In this document: positions 1 through 9,676 of the stretch, one piece after another | How the letters are laid out: every line of letters starts with the position of its first letter | How positions within the stretch are numbered: the stretch's first letter is position 1 | Source of the DNA: Nymphalis io | Taxonomy: Eukaryota > Arthropoda > Insecta > Lepidoptera > Nymphalidae | NCBI RefSeq assembly: GCF_905147045.1 | Contig: NC_065906.1 | Span: 6,634,001-6,698,000 of the forward strand | Length of the DNA: 64,000 nucleotides | Reading direction: 5' to 3' | Translations under genes and position numbers: made by a program | Notes under the pieces: generated by a model | Told to the model about the DNA's origin: nothing | Databases searched by the model: none | What the model saw: the letters and a program-made list of their open reading frames with translations, nothing else

Positions 1-148
1 CCTTTCAATATCTGTACCTTGTGCCTGTAATTATACTGCGTTACTGATCCTTTAAACTGCAACAGTAATCGAAGTATTGATGTTTGGGAATGAACTGATG
101 AGTGGGTAATAATTCTGATAAGCCTGCATAAACCATACTACCAGGTGC
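1..148 (-). repeat. Truncated SINE, family A
   Basis: Diverged partial copy of a ~300-bp SINE that recurs at 4684, 18086, 18297, 30887, 31172, 35163/38411, 46770 and 51149. Recognised by the blocks CCTTGTGCCTGTAATTA, TGATGAGTGGGT and the closing ACTACCAG. The poly(A)-bearing sense strand is the minus strand. The window edge may cut it. Confidence 0.75.
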
Positions 149-814
149 ATATTACATTTATTTTTATAATGTGTGATAATTTTATTTAATAACTATTGCT
201 TTTATATGTTGCAAGAATATGATAGTCTAGTTTATTGAATATAATATATAGAAATAGTTAACCAATATTTATGGACAGTGTAGGTAACATTAAAATTAAT
301 AAAAATAATTAAATTTTGGTTTTGATAGTTTGTAGAATGTAGATGATTTTCAAAGTATTCATATGTTATAAAATTACAAGACATTTGGATTGATAATAAT
401 ATATTTATATCAAGACAGGATTATATGTTTTTAATACATGTAAGATAATATTTTTTTTTTATATACAGGCAAAATTATAAATATGTAGCATTATTATTTA
501 AAAAGTGAGATACAATATGTCTATGTGATGACATTAAACATTTGAAACTGTATTAGAAAAGAGACACTATAAGTATAATATAAAAAAATGTGTAACATTG
601 AAATGTAAATATTAAAACTGCATGCTTTTATTGAGTTAAAACTATTTGTAAATTAAAAATAAATACTTGTCATACCCTTATTTTCTTTTTGAAAAATATA
701 TCATGTTATATTTGTGGTTTTAAAGTAGGTTTAATTAAAGTAAGCCTTCCTGTTTAGTAAATCATGCTTAAAAAAATAGTTAATTATCTTTAAACTAAGT
801 ATAATCTGAAAATG

Positions 815-1185
815 TCCTCCAGACCAATGTCGGCCATTACGGCCAATCTCATGACAAAGAGATTAGTTAACTGCACAGGATATATTATAGTGGACAAGTG
901 TGTGTGTGCAAGCACTGGTGAACTCTATTCCCTAGCTCTTATAATCTGATGGGATGGCAATCAGACTTGACCGGAAAGAGTTCAAGACACAGGAACAATG
1001 GCTTTACTTGCTCTCAGAGGCAGGAGAGTGTACAAACTTTTAACTTCCAGTCTCTGGGCTGCTTCTGAGAATTTTCAAGAGAAAAACCTAATAACTTTTC
1101 ATTGGCCCAACCTGGGATTTGAACTCAGGACCTTGGGGCACAGACCCTTATATCTAGCAACTAGACCAATGAGGCAGTCATGATA
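815..1185 (-). repeat. tRNA-derived SINE, family C
   Basis: On the minus strand the element begins near 1183 with a tRNA-like head: an A-box-like TTGGTCTAGTTGCTAGA and a B-box-like GAGTTCAAATCCC, followed by a ~270-bp unique body. The head matches a second copy at 40848 (+). A 61-codon open frame on the plus strand here is an artefact of the repeat. Confidence 0.7.
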
Positions 1186-1731
1186 TGAGAATTTGATGTC
1201 ATTTGATATGAACCATGATATTCAATATTACTTCAAACTCCTGAATAATATGCATACGAAGAATAGACTATAAAATTAACATGATAGTAACTTAGCACCA
1301 AGCATGCCTTTTGTTTGGCTAAACGTAATTAAGTGAGGTTACAAATATAATGGAATGCTACATTTTTTGTGTAAATTTTTTTACCTATTGATTTCGTAAT
1401 GTAAAATTAACAAGACAATATTTTATTACAAGTAATTATTCAAAGCTGATATTTTTAAATTTGGTAACCTGTTAGTTTGTTTGATACTACCTGTATGTAA
1501 CAGTGACTTTTAATGTGGCGATATAATTATTTACATCAAATGACAACATAAAAAAACACTAAACATTTATAATTTCAAATCTAAGGCTGAAAGTTTTAAA
1601 GTTGAAAACATTGCACTTAACCAACAAATTGCACTTAAAATATAACCATAAAAGAAATGTTTTTATAAAGCATTTATCTATCCTTGGTTCTAATTGTTAT
1701 ATACAATAAATTAATAGTCTGTAGATTATTG

Positions 1732-2238
1732 CTAAGCTTTTTTTTTAAGTTTAGGCTCTGGTGCATTTGGATTTGTACCCTTGTAAAATTGTTTTAATAA
1801 TGCCATAGCTTCATCAGCCAATAAGTTTCCTCTTAATTTGTAATTATGTTCATAAAATTCACTTACATTTAACACTGTACTACCACCAAATCTGTCATTT
1901 GCACATCCGTAAACAACTTCTTTAACATTCAAATCATTCAAAGCTGCAGCACACATGATACATGGTTCAACAGTAACAAAGACAATTATATCTTTGAAAT
2001 AATATTCATAATTAATGTTATTATTTCTGCAGTAATCTAAAACTAAATCTATACAATTTATTTCTGCATGCCTTGTCGGATTGTGGGTTATATTTACACT
2101 ATTTCTAGACTCAGCAACAATGGTTCCGTTATAAGTGAAAACACATCCTACAGGAACTTCCTGTGCAGCTAGTGCTTCTGAAGCTAGTTCAAGAGCCCTT
2201 TTCATGAAGTTAACCATAGCTGTATCTGCATTATCCAT
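1732..2238 (-). CDS. Adat2: tRNA-specific adenosine deaminase subunit 2 (ADAT2/Tad2)
   Basis: Catalytic subunit of the ADAT2-ADAT3 heterodimer, which deaminates wobble adenosine-34 to inosine in several tRNAs. The 168-residue intronless protein carries the cytidine/deoxycytidylate-deaminase zinc site: HAE at residues 57-59 (H57 zinc ligand, E59 proton shuttle) and PCIMC at 92-96 (C93 and C96 zinc ligands), at normal family spacing. N-terminal VPVGCV (28-33) and the basic tail ending PKLKKKA also fit ADAT2. The open frame extends two codons upstream to a GTG, but the first ATG is at 2238 and gives the expected N-terminus MDNAD. Length is normal for the family. No intron, frameshift or damage is seen. 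Identity is from known family motifs; activity is inferred. Confidence 0.93.
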   Translation of the reverse strand: MDNADTAMVNFMKRALELASEALAAQEVPVGCVFTYNGTIVAESRNSVNITHNPTRHAEINCIDLVLDYCRNNNINYEYYFKDIIVFVTVEPCIMCAAALNDLNVKEVVYGCANDRFGGSTVLNVSEFYEHNYKLRGNLLADEAMALLKQFYKGTNPNAPEPKLKKKA

Positions 2239-2402
2239 TGTCACACTTGGTATAATGTATGAACTGTTAGTATTTTTAACTTATTGATTTAAAATAAAAC
2301 ACAGGCATTTAGATTTTAAGTTATACAGAATTGAATTTAAAAGCGTAAGCTTTTTGGACATGTTTTGACAATGACATTCCCTAATCCATAAGGGATCCCT
2401 AA

Positions 2403-2720
2403 CAGTGTTCCCAACCTAAAGCCAGACAATTATCGTACCAGGGCCGTAAATTATCGTATATGGATCAAAATTACCGTACATTACGATAATGATTATAATA
2501 CATAAAAAAATCAAAATAATATATTTTAAATCAGTGTTAATTATAATTTGAATTAGTAGAAAACTAAAAAAAAAAAGGAACACAGCAACACGAAACAAAA
2601 TATACGCAATATATACGCGAAGTATTGTAATGATCAAATTCAAAATGATAGTAACTGCCAACACTCCGCATCAAATCAAAATATCGATATTGATCGCCAA
2701 TTGACAGACAGCATTTTTCG
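2403..2720 (+). repeat. MITE-like element, TTATCGTAC family, left part of copy 1
   Basis: Begins with AACAGTGTTCCCAACCTAAAG and carries several TTATCGTA/TACGATAA boxes. It aligns with the inverted copy at 5505-5930 until about 2720. Similarity resumes at about 4130, so copy 1 is either interrupted by or extended with ~1.4 kb of extra sequence. The CAGTGTTC...CAACC terminus resembles hAT ends. Confidence 0.6.
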
Positions 2721-4130
2721 TAGACAGAGAAACAAGAAGAAATAGACCAAGAGGCCGTGAAACCGCGATTGAGTCAGAGATAGTTTGTCAATCATCAATG
2801 TGTGCGTAAAATGTTGCCATATTAACTGAATTCCCTGTTTTGGGAAATTAATAATTTTCAGGATTTAACTAAAACAAAATAAGATTATTAAATTTTACTT
2901 TTTAATATTTATTAAACATTTTTTTTATTGAAATATTTTTTTGTTTTCCAACTACACCCAAAAACCGTTGCATTGTTTGTTTTTATTTCCGTTATCAATA
3001 GTACTTCAGCATCTTTATTGGATTAACTGGATTAACATTCTCCTCAGATGTTGAAATCTAAAACACACAATTAAATTATTCAAATTCAAAGGTTGTCCAT
3101 TGCCATACAACGCGGAAATGCGGCCTACATTATGGACAGCTTTGCGTCGGGTGAGAATCGGGAGGGACTATTTTAAAATTTGACTAAAATAATAAAAATT
3201 AATAATGTAAATTTAAATCAAATCCTATGTAATGATCATGATTTCTGTAATGTATTAAATCACATTTAAACCGGAATTGTATAAATATTGCTTTATATCA
3301 ATATATAACTATAAATTAAAACTAATAAAAACGGTATATATAAATTAAATTATTAATAAAGAATAGTTACCATATATATTTCTATGTTAACCTCTTGACT
3401 CGGAATCTAATATTGTTATAAATTCATGAAGAATGTTAAGTAATGTTGTCATTCGGAAATGATAAATAGGAGAACGAATAAATTAAAATAACATATTTAT
3501 ATATAACAGAGCTATTATTGGACTCCGTATTTATTTGTTTACATTATCGACGAGTTGATATTTTTTATCGAAAATAAAGACATTTTTTTAGCTGACGCTG
3601 GCAGCACTTACATGATAAATAATTATAGGTTATGAATGATAAAAACTGGAAAATCCTATTATCTTTAGGATTTTAATGCAATATAAGGTTCCGTCATGCT
3701 ATGGCATAAATAAACATCACTGAGAAACTATAATTAGGGACAAAATAGTCGTACTTACGCGTGAAAACACACGCCGGCAATTTTCTTCTTGACATCGCTT
3801 TAACATGAAATAATAGGACATTGCACCATTGTATAATAACCTTCGATATTATATAAGGATTGTTTCTCGGCATTTTCACTGAATTAGAATCGTTTTCTAA
3901 CATAAAAATAAGCGAAAATTGAACAAAAAACACAATGAACGCACCAACTGTCAAGTTTGTTTCGCTACTTAAGTAGCGAAACAAACACCAAAACTGGTTA
4001 CGCGATAAGGGACAAAAGATTTGATAATTCTATCTCTGTCTAAACCATTTGTAACGTAATTTTCGTTCTCTTTCTTGTGTAAGTGAGAAGGAAATCGTCA
4101 TTGCGTCTATAAGTTTCTCTGTCTATATAG
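2721..4130. other. 1.4-kb AT-rich segment inside MITE copy 1
   Basis: No convincing gene. It is absent from the shorter MITE copy at 5505-5930, so it is either an insertion or the interior of a longer relative. It contains a perfect 32-bp palindrome at 3955-3986. A 96-codon open frame at 3694-3984 (-) ends inside the palindrome arm and has no recognisable motif. Confidence 0.5.
3955..3986. repeat. Perfect 32-bp palindrome
   Basis: Each 16-bp arm reads GTTTGTTTCGCTACTT; the centre is CTTAAG and there is no loop. It lies in the extra segment of the MITE-like element and could be fused terminal inverted repeats of a lost or circularised transposon. Confidence 0.85.
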
Positions 4131-4260
4131 ATGGCGCTAACAGTAAAAACAATTGAAATTGTTATTGATTACTGTAATAATCTAATTTTGCATCATAATG
4201 AAAAATTATCGTACAATCTGCGTACGATAGTAGTGTACCATCGTATACAATAGAAAGTGG
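4130..4260 (+). repeat. MITE-like element, right part of copy 1
   Basis: Aligns with the distal half of the 5505-5930 copy: GCTAACAGTAAAAACAATTG, then TTTTGCATCATAATG, then GTACGATAGTAGTGTACCATCGTA. The outermost terminus seen in copy 2 is missing, so this end is truncated or diverged. Confidence 0.6.
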
Positions 4261-4439
4261 CACTTGTACAGTGTGTTACCAAAACAAAATTTTAGAAAAT
4301 ACCTAAAATTTACCCGACTTATATTAAAACATTTATTTTTGAAATCAATTTATTTTAATTATTGGACGTATAAAAGCATTTAATTGGAAATGTTAAAGAT
4401 AAACACTGTTTAGTTTCATTTTTTAATAATTGATAAACT

Positions 4440-4683
4440 ATGCCGCAAACATCGCGAAGACTAGCACTTCAGGCGAAGACGAAAACACTTCGCCCTCCTA
4501 CCGGTAACCTTAGGCTAAGTTAATCAATCACGCGAACATGGACGACACACACGTTTTTATTTTAAATGAGCTGATCGCTGACCTACTTCGCCACGGCAAG
4601 TATGAGGACGACACTGACTGACATGAGTCACTAAGTCGACAAGATTGCCAAAAAGAGATCTATAATCGATGTGCTTGACGATT
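4440..4683 (+). pseudogene. Possible decayed coding sequence, left half
   Basis: Less AT-rich than its surroundings, with short open stretches such as MDDTHVFILNELIADLL from 4539, broken by stops and frame changes. A SINE (4684-4990) separates it from similar material at 4995-5203 that reads FEKIARKSVDDYNDLI. The protein is not recognised. It may be a transposon or processed-gene remnant; the call is weak. Confidence 0.25.
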
Positions 4684-4990
4684 CTTTTTTTTTTTTTTTA
4701 TAGAATAGGAAGGCGGACGAGCATATGGGCCACCTGATGGTAAGTGGTCACCAACGCTCTTAGACATTGGCATTGTAAGAAATGTCAACCATCGCTTACA
4801 TATCCAATGCGCCACCAACCTTGGGAACTAAGATTTTATGTCCCTTGTGCCTGTAATTACACTGGCTCACTCACCCTTCAAACCGGAACACAACAATATC
4901 AAGTATTGCTGTTTTGCGGTAGAATATCTGATGAGTGGGTGGTACCTACCCAGACGAGCTTGCACAAAGCCCTACCACCAGTATTTATTT
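4684..4990 (-). repeat. SINE family A, near full length
   Basis: Begins on the plus strand with a 15-bp T run (the poly(A) tail of the minus strand), then ATAGAATAGGAAGGCGGACG, CACCTGATGGTAAGTGG, the central block CCTTGTGCCTGTAATTACAC and the end CTACCACCAGTA. It is the best reference copy for the family, with 51149-51450. A 117-codon open frame across it is not a gene. Confidence 0.85.
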
Positions 4991-5211
4991 TAATACATTT
5001 TAATGCACAAGATAGCAAACAAACTCTTTACCAGGAATTTCATAGGCTGAAAGTAGTTCGACGCACGGCTCAAATTACCCAACTAAATTACTGGTAATAT
5101 TGATTTTGAAAAGATTGCAAGGAAGTCCGTCGACGATTACAACGACCTAATTCGCGATGCAATAGCCAGCAACACTAGAGAGATTCCAATTCAGGATTCA
5201 TAGTACAGTAA

Positions 5212-5506
5212 GTAGTAACAGTAACAGCATGTTAATGTCCCACTGTTCGGCTAAGGCCTCCTCTCCTTTTTGAGAAGGTTTAGGCTTATTCGCTGCTCCA
5301 ATGCGGATTGGTAGAATACACATGTGGCAGAATTTCAATGAAATTAGACACATGCAGGTTTCCTCATGATGTTTTCGTTCACCGCAAAGTACGAGATGAG
5401 TCATAAACACAAATTAAGCACATGAAAATTCAATGGTGCTTGTCCGGGTTTGAATCTACGATCATCGGTTAAGATTCACGCGTTCTAACAACTAGGCCAT
5501 CTCGGC
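5212..5506 (-). repeat. tRNA-derived SINE, family B, copy 1
   Basis: The minus strand starts at the TGCCGAGATGG end with a tRNA-like head (diverged A box, TTAACCGATGATCG anticodon arm, B box of GGTTCAAACCC type). The body includes the CATGTGTCTAATTTCATTGA block and it ends in a short GTTAC repeat. Other copies are at 6583, 32632 and 45967. Confidence 0.85.
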
Positions 5507-5930
5507 ATAGGGTTCATAACCGTACGATAATTATCGTACAATTACGATAATTTCATAACGATGTACGATGGTACACTACTATCGTACGATAATTTCCATT
5601 ATGATGCAAAATTTGATAATTACACTAATAAATAACAATTACAATTGTTTTTACTGTCATTGCCGCCGCTCATATCCTTTTATTGGTTGCTACTGTCTGT
5701 CAATCACCGATCTCGGTTTGATGTGGATATTTGGCGTATATATTGCGTACTTTTGGGTTCTCGATTTTTTTTAGTTTATTGCTGATTTCAACTATATATT
5801 GTTGTGATTTTGTTTAATATTATTGTATGTTATAATCATTATCGTGATGTACGATTTTGCTCAATGTACGATAATTTTACGGACCTTTATACGATAATTG
5901 TCTAGCTTTAGGTTGTGAACACTGTTCTAC
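5505..5930 (-). repeat. MITE-like element, TTATCGTAC family, copy 2
   Basis: About 425 bp, abutting the family B SINE. The minus strand starts CAGTGTTCACAACCTAAAG; the other end reads GGTTCATAACC, an imperfect terminal inverted repeat. At least six TTATCGTAC-type boxes lie in the two subterminal regions. It is too short to encode a transposase; a 68-codon frame inside is not a gene. Confidence 0.65.
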
Positions 5931-5941
5931 TTCGTCTGGAG

Positions 5942-6516
5942 CAGTGAGTCTCAACCATTGTACCGCGGCACTTTAGTGTGCCGCGAAATTGTAGTGTGTT
6001 TTAGATATCTATTTATGTTAATATTATTAAATAATATGATTTAGGCACTTTAGTGTGCCGCGAAATTGTAGTGTGTTTTAGATATCTATTTATGTTAATA
6101 TTATTAAATAATATGATTTAGGCACTTTAGTGTGCCGCGAAATTGTAGTGTGTTTTAGATATCTATTTATGTTAATATTATTAAATAATATGATTTAGGC
6201 ACTTTAGTGTGCCGCGAAATTGTAGTGTGTTTTAGATATCTATTTATGTTAATATTATTAAATAATATGATTTAGGCACTTTAGTGTGTCGCGAAATTGT
6301 AGTGTGTTTTAGATATCTATTTATGTTAATATTATTAAATAATATGATTTAAAAAGAAAAATCCTTTTAAAAGTCTTAATAAGTCTTAAATCCATAAAAT
6401 TTGATTAGGTTCGTTAATCTATTTTACGCAGTGTGTATGGTTAAGTAAATAGTTTCTAAGCTTCTATTTTTCTTTGCGTGCCGCCAAATTTTGAAATCGG
6501 TAAAAGTGTGCCACTG
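5942..6516. mobile_element. hAT-like non-autonomous element with internal 77-bp tandem array
   Basis: Bounded by CAGTG at 5942 and CACTG at 6516. The flanking octamers GTCTGGAG (5934-5941) and GTCTACAG (6517-6524) match at 6 of 8 positions, as expected of an aged 8-bp hAT duplication. The outer ends carry the GTGCCGC / GCGTGCCGCCAAATTTTGAAAT blocks common in insect hAT MITEs. The interior is dominated by five 77-bp direct repeats. Confidence 0.65.
5967..6351. repeat. Five tandem copies of a 77-bp unit
   Basis: GGCACTTTAGTGTG starts at 5967, 6044, 6121, 6198 and 6275, a strict 77-bp period. Copies are almost identical; the fifth has GTGTGTCGCG in place of GTGTGCCGCG. Each unit contains GGCACTTTAGTGTGCC, an imperfect palindrome, and the AT-rich arm TTAATATTATTAAATAATAT. 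The array sits inside the hAT-like element and has homogenised or expanded recently. Confidence 0.97.
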
Positions 6517-6582
6517 GTCTACAGGGTTGCTGGGTACACCTGAGGTACATAAAATTTATAACGCGTGAAAATATCGCGTCCG

Positions 6583-6890
6583 TACCGTAACCGTAACAGC
6601 CTGTGAATGTCCCACTGCTGGGCTAAAGGCCTCCTCTCCTCTTTTTGAGGAGAAGGTTTGGAGCTTATTCCACCACGCTGCTCCAATGCGTTGTTAGAAT
6701 ACACATGTGGCAGAATTTCAGTGAAATTAGACACATGCAGGTTTCCTCACAATGTTTTCCTTCACCGTAAAGCACGAGATGAATTATAATCACAAATTAA
6801 GCACATGAAAATTCAGTGGTGTTTGCCCGGGTTTGAATCTACGATCGTCGGTTAAGATTCACGCGCTCTTACCACAGGGCCATCTCGGCT
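6583..6890 (-). repeat. tRNA-derived SINE, family B, copy 2
   Basis: Full-length copy. From 6890 on the minus strand: GCCGAGATGGCCC (A box region), the anticodon-arm block TCTTAACCGACGATCG, a B box of GGTTCAAACCC type, then the body to a GTTACGGTTACGG tail. Confidence 0.88.
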
Positions 6891-7716
6891 TTTTTACCAC
6901 TATCGCGTCAAGTAAGATCAATCCAGTTGATACGTTCACCAAGTCAACGTTTAGTTTATCTCATAAATGACAACACAAGCAGATTGGACTTTACTCAATT
7001 TCAATCAAAAAATAAATAGAGGTGTTTAACAATAAATACAGCGGTTTCTGCTAACTGGCTGGGGAATGGTACCCTTTTTGCGTAAATCGTTTTGCTGCTT
7101 AAATCTGATAGCGTTGTAGTCGTAAAGCAAGGAGCCTATATACGATGTACTACGCGAACATAAATCTCTAGTATTTAAGCTCCTGTACAATCTAATTTAT
7201 TGACCAGTTCCTTGACCAGCTGTGTATGACTTACCTAAATGTGTGTACCTGTAATGAATGCGTTTCGTAACTAATACGAGCGACAAACAGTACCAGGCCA
7301 ATTTGTCCTGGATTTAGGCTACCAGTTTATTAAATACTCAAATTCCAGTGAATTTAAAATTATTATTGGTAATTACACAGTGTTTAGGCAGGACTATGAA
7401 TTTATATTCCATTATTATAAAAAGAAACATTATTGTTGTTTGTGTTTCTAACACAGATATAAGTACACACAATTTTTTTTTAAACAAGTTGTCCTATTTA
7501 CACAATTATTATAACTATTATTATACTCTGAATGAGCCACAGAGTAATTATTAACATAGATCAATACCATTAAAAAAATTAACTTATATTATACATAAGA
7601 AAGTGAATATGCTGTTTTCAAATCTACAATACTATATAACTTAAATATATAAATAAAAATATAATATATTAACCATAACTATTACTTAACCAATGAAATT
7701 TTTTAAATTGATTAAT
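6891..7716. other. Intergenic, no gene seen
   Basis: AT-rich spacer 3' of Smug1. A 68-codon plus-strand frame at 7348-7554 has no recognisable feature. The interval likely holds the Smug1 3' end. Confidence 0.6.
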
Positions 7717-8815
7717 CTACTTTTTGTAATATTTTAAAAGATCATGGACTTTTAGCTGATCCAATGCCTTTTGATCCCAATTATTATTGTTTACGGTTCT
7801 AGGACTTGGATGTGATAAGTAAAGTACCTGAAAAAAAAAATGATTATAATATATTTAAAAAAAAAAAATTCAAAATATGGAGTATATAAAGTTACCCTCA
7901 ATAAAATTTACCTTGATATTATTACATGGCATATATTTTTTTAAAGCTTTTTGAGCTCTGGTTTCACAGAATTTTCCTATTGCTACCACAATTTCAACTT
8001 CATACAGTTTCAATACTTTGACAAAAATTGGATCACAAATATTATAGAGGGCTTCCATTTCTGATACCTGAAATATTAATAAAATTGCTTAAAGTTTTAA
8101 AATATATTTACAATATTAAAAAAGTGTAATACCTTAAAATCTCCTGGTGTGAGATTGCAACCATTGTTTTTCATCCATTGTTGATTCATATAGTTATAAA
8201 CAAAACTTGTTTCAAAAAATATCTCTGGTGTTCCACAAATATTTTTTAGAAGTCCCCAAAACCTTTTTCCACTTACCTGTAATTTATTTATTTTCATAAA
8301 AAATTAAAGATATATAACTTGATAAGATAGTTAAAATAACTTACCTCAGTCCGGGTACAAGCAAAGCCATTGATAGGACGTTCTCTAATTTCATTACATG
8401 GCTTACTTACAGGACCTTTTATTCCTAACCAATCTCGTACTGATGAAATTTCACCAAATGGCACCTGTATAAATATTTAATTATTTATATTATAATATTA
8501 AACATGCAAAACTATTAAATATAAATAAATACCTACACCAGTTTGGGACATTCCCCAAGGTCCAGGGTTCATGCCAAAATACATTATACTTTTTTTTGTG
8601 TTACAGTATTTTCGAACATACATTTCAAAAGTTTGTCTGGCGTATATAGTTGGATTATAAACGCATTTTACAGCGGTCGGTAAAGTAAATCCACAAAGCG
8701 ATTCATTGAGTTCATCTATGATTTCAAGATATTCTTCGGAAATATGGTTCGTTTTTTCTGAATTAAGCTCTTCTGTTTCAGCAGAAAAAAATGACGATTT
8801 TACTTCCAAAGCCAT
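7717..8815 (-). CDS. Smug1: Single-strand-selective monofunctional uracil-DNA glycosylase (SMUG1)
   Basis: Nuclear base-excision-repair enzyme that removes uracil and oxidised pyrimidines such as 5-hydroxymethyluracil from DNA. Five exons with in-phase GT/AG junctions: 8815-8537, 8464-8345, 8276-8133, 8067-7912 and 7827-7717, giving 269 residues, the usual family length. Motif 1 reads GMNPGPWGMSQTGVPFGE (N83 is the expected water-activating Asn) and crosses intron 1. Motif 2 is HPSPR with H239 in the last exon. The motif 1 residue after GP is Trp where Phe is usual. Every intron is phase 0, so each exon is a whole number of codons. Nothing is broken; the gene appears functional. Confidence 0.95.
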
Positions 8816-9118
8816 TATTTAAAATTAATCGACTATTGTTTATGTATTAAGTTCGAAGTGTGAAGTTCATGGTTCGAAATTCAAAACAATTAAATACGAC
8901 TTAGTCTATTAATTTTAATTTAATATTATTTAACAAGTACAGAATCTTGTAAAAAAATATATTATTTGAATTTTGAATACAGTTATATTTTCTTAATGAC
9001 ATATATAGATTAAGTTTTAAATTTGAATTTAAAGATTGTTAAATTTACGCCAATGACATGCCAATGACGTATGAAATTGTGAATGACGAACGCATTTATT
9101 ATTTATTTTGTCTAGTGT
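8816..9118. other. Upstream region of Smug1
   Basis: AT-rich, with no clear TATA box or repeat seen before the MITE at 9119. Confidence 0.4.
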
Positions 9119-9668
9119 CAGTGGTGCCAACTCCTACTGAACATTCCCCCTAGAACCAACTTCAAATTCCCCTTAATATCGATTAAAAACCCTAAATTTT
9201 TTGTTGTACACTCGGTTTGGAGGTAATTTCAAATACAAATTTAAAATACGTTCAAGTAGTATAAAATAGCTGTCGTATTTATGCGGGTGCATTTTACACA
9301 TTTACGTACATTATTTAATGACCTAATAATATTAATGATGATAACAAAAAAAATTAAGCAATTTTTATATTTCATTCAATGACCAGAAATCGAAGCCCGG
9401 GTCTCCTATTTGTACTTGTGTTGTATAAACAATATATTATAGTTTTTTGATATTTCAGTTATAGTCACGCTTGGAGTTTATATTTGGTTTAGTTTGTTGG
9501 TTGCGTTCGAGGCTTAATATAAATTGTATAATCCTACGTTTTTTTAAAGAAAATAAATCTTGAAGACCCTCTAAAAAATCCCCCTAAATAAATGTACTCC
9601 CTAAAAAACCCCTGGACATCTTGATTCCCCCAAAATTTGGGGGGGAAACCCCCAAGTTGGCACCACTG
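9119..9668. mobile_element. hAT MITE with 14-bp terminal inverted repeats
   Basis: Ends are CAGTGGTGCCAACT and its exact inverse AGTTGGCACCACTG. Flanking octamers TCTAGTGT (9111-9118) and TCTAGTAT (9669-9676) differ at one base, the 8-bp duplication expected for hAT. The 550-bp interior has C-rich and G-rich subterminal arms and no transposase. Confidence 0.92.
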
Positions 9669-9676
9669 TCTAGTAT

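Noticed and set aside
998..1183. 61-codon plus-strand ORF
   Set aside because: Lies wholly inside a tRNA-derived SINE read antisense; no protein family features.
2416..2664. 82-codon minus-strand ORF, very hydrophobic
   Set aside because: AT-rich MITE sequence giving Ile/Leu/Phe codons; not a credible membrane protein.
3694..3984. 96-codon minus-strand ORF
   Set aside because: Overlaps the palindrome and a repeat-derived segment; no motifs and no supporting context.
4744..5097. 117-codon plus-strand ORF
   Set aside because: Mostly SINE family A sequence.
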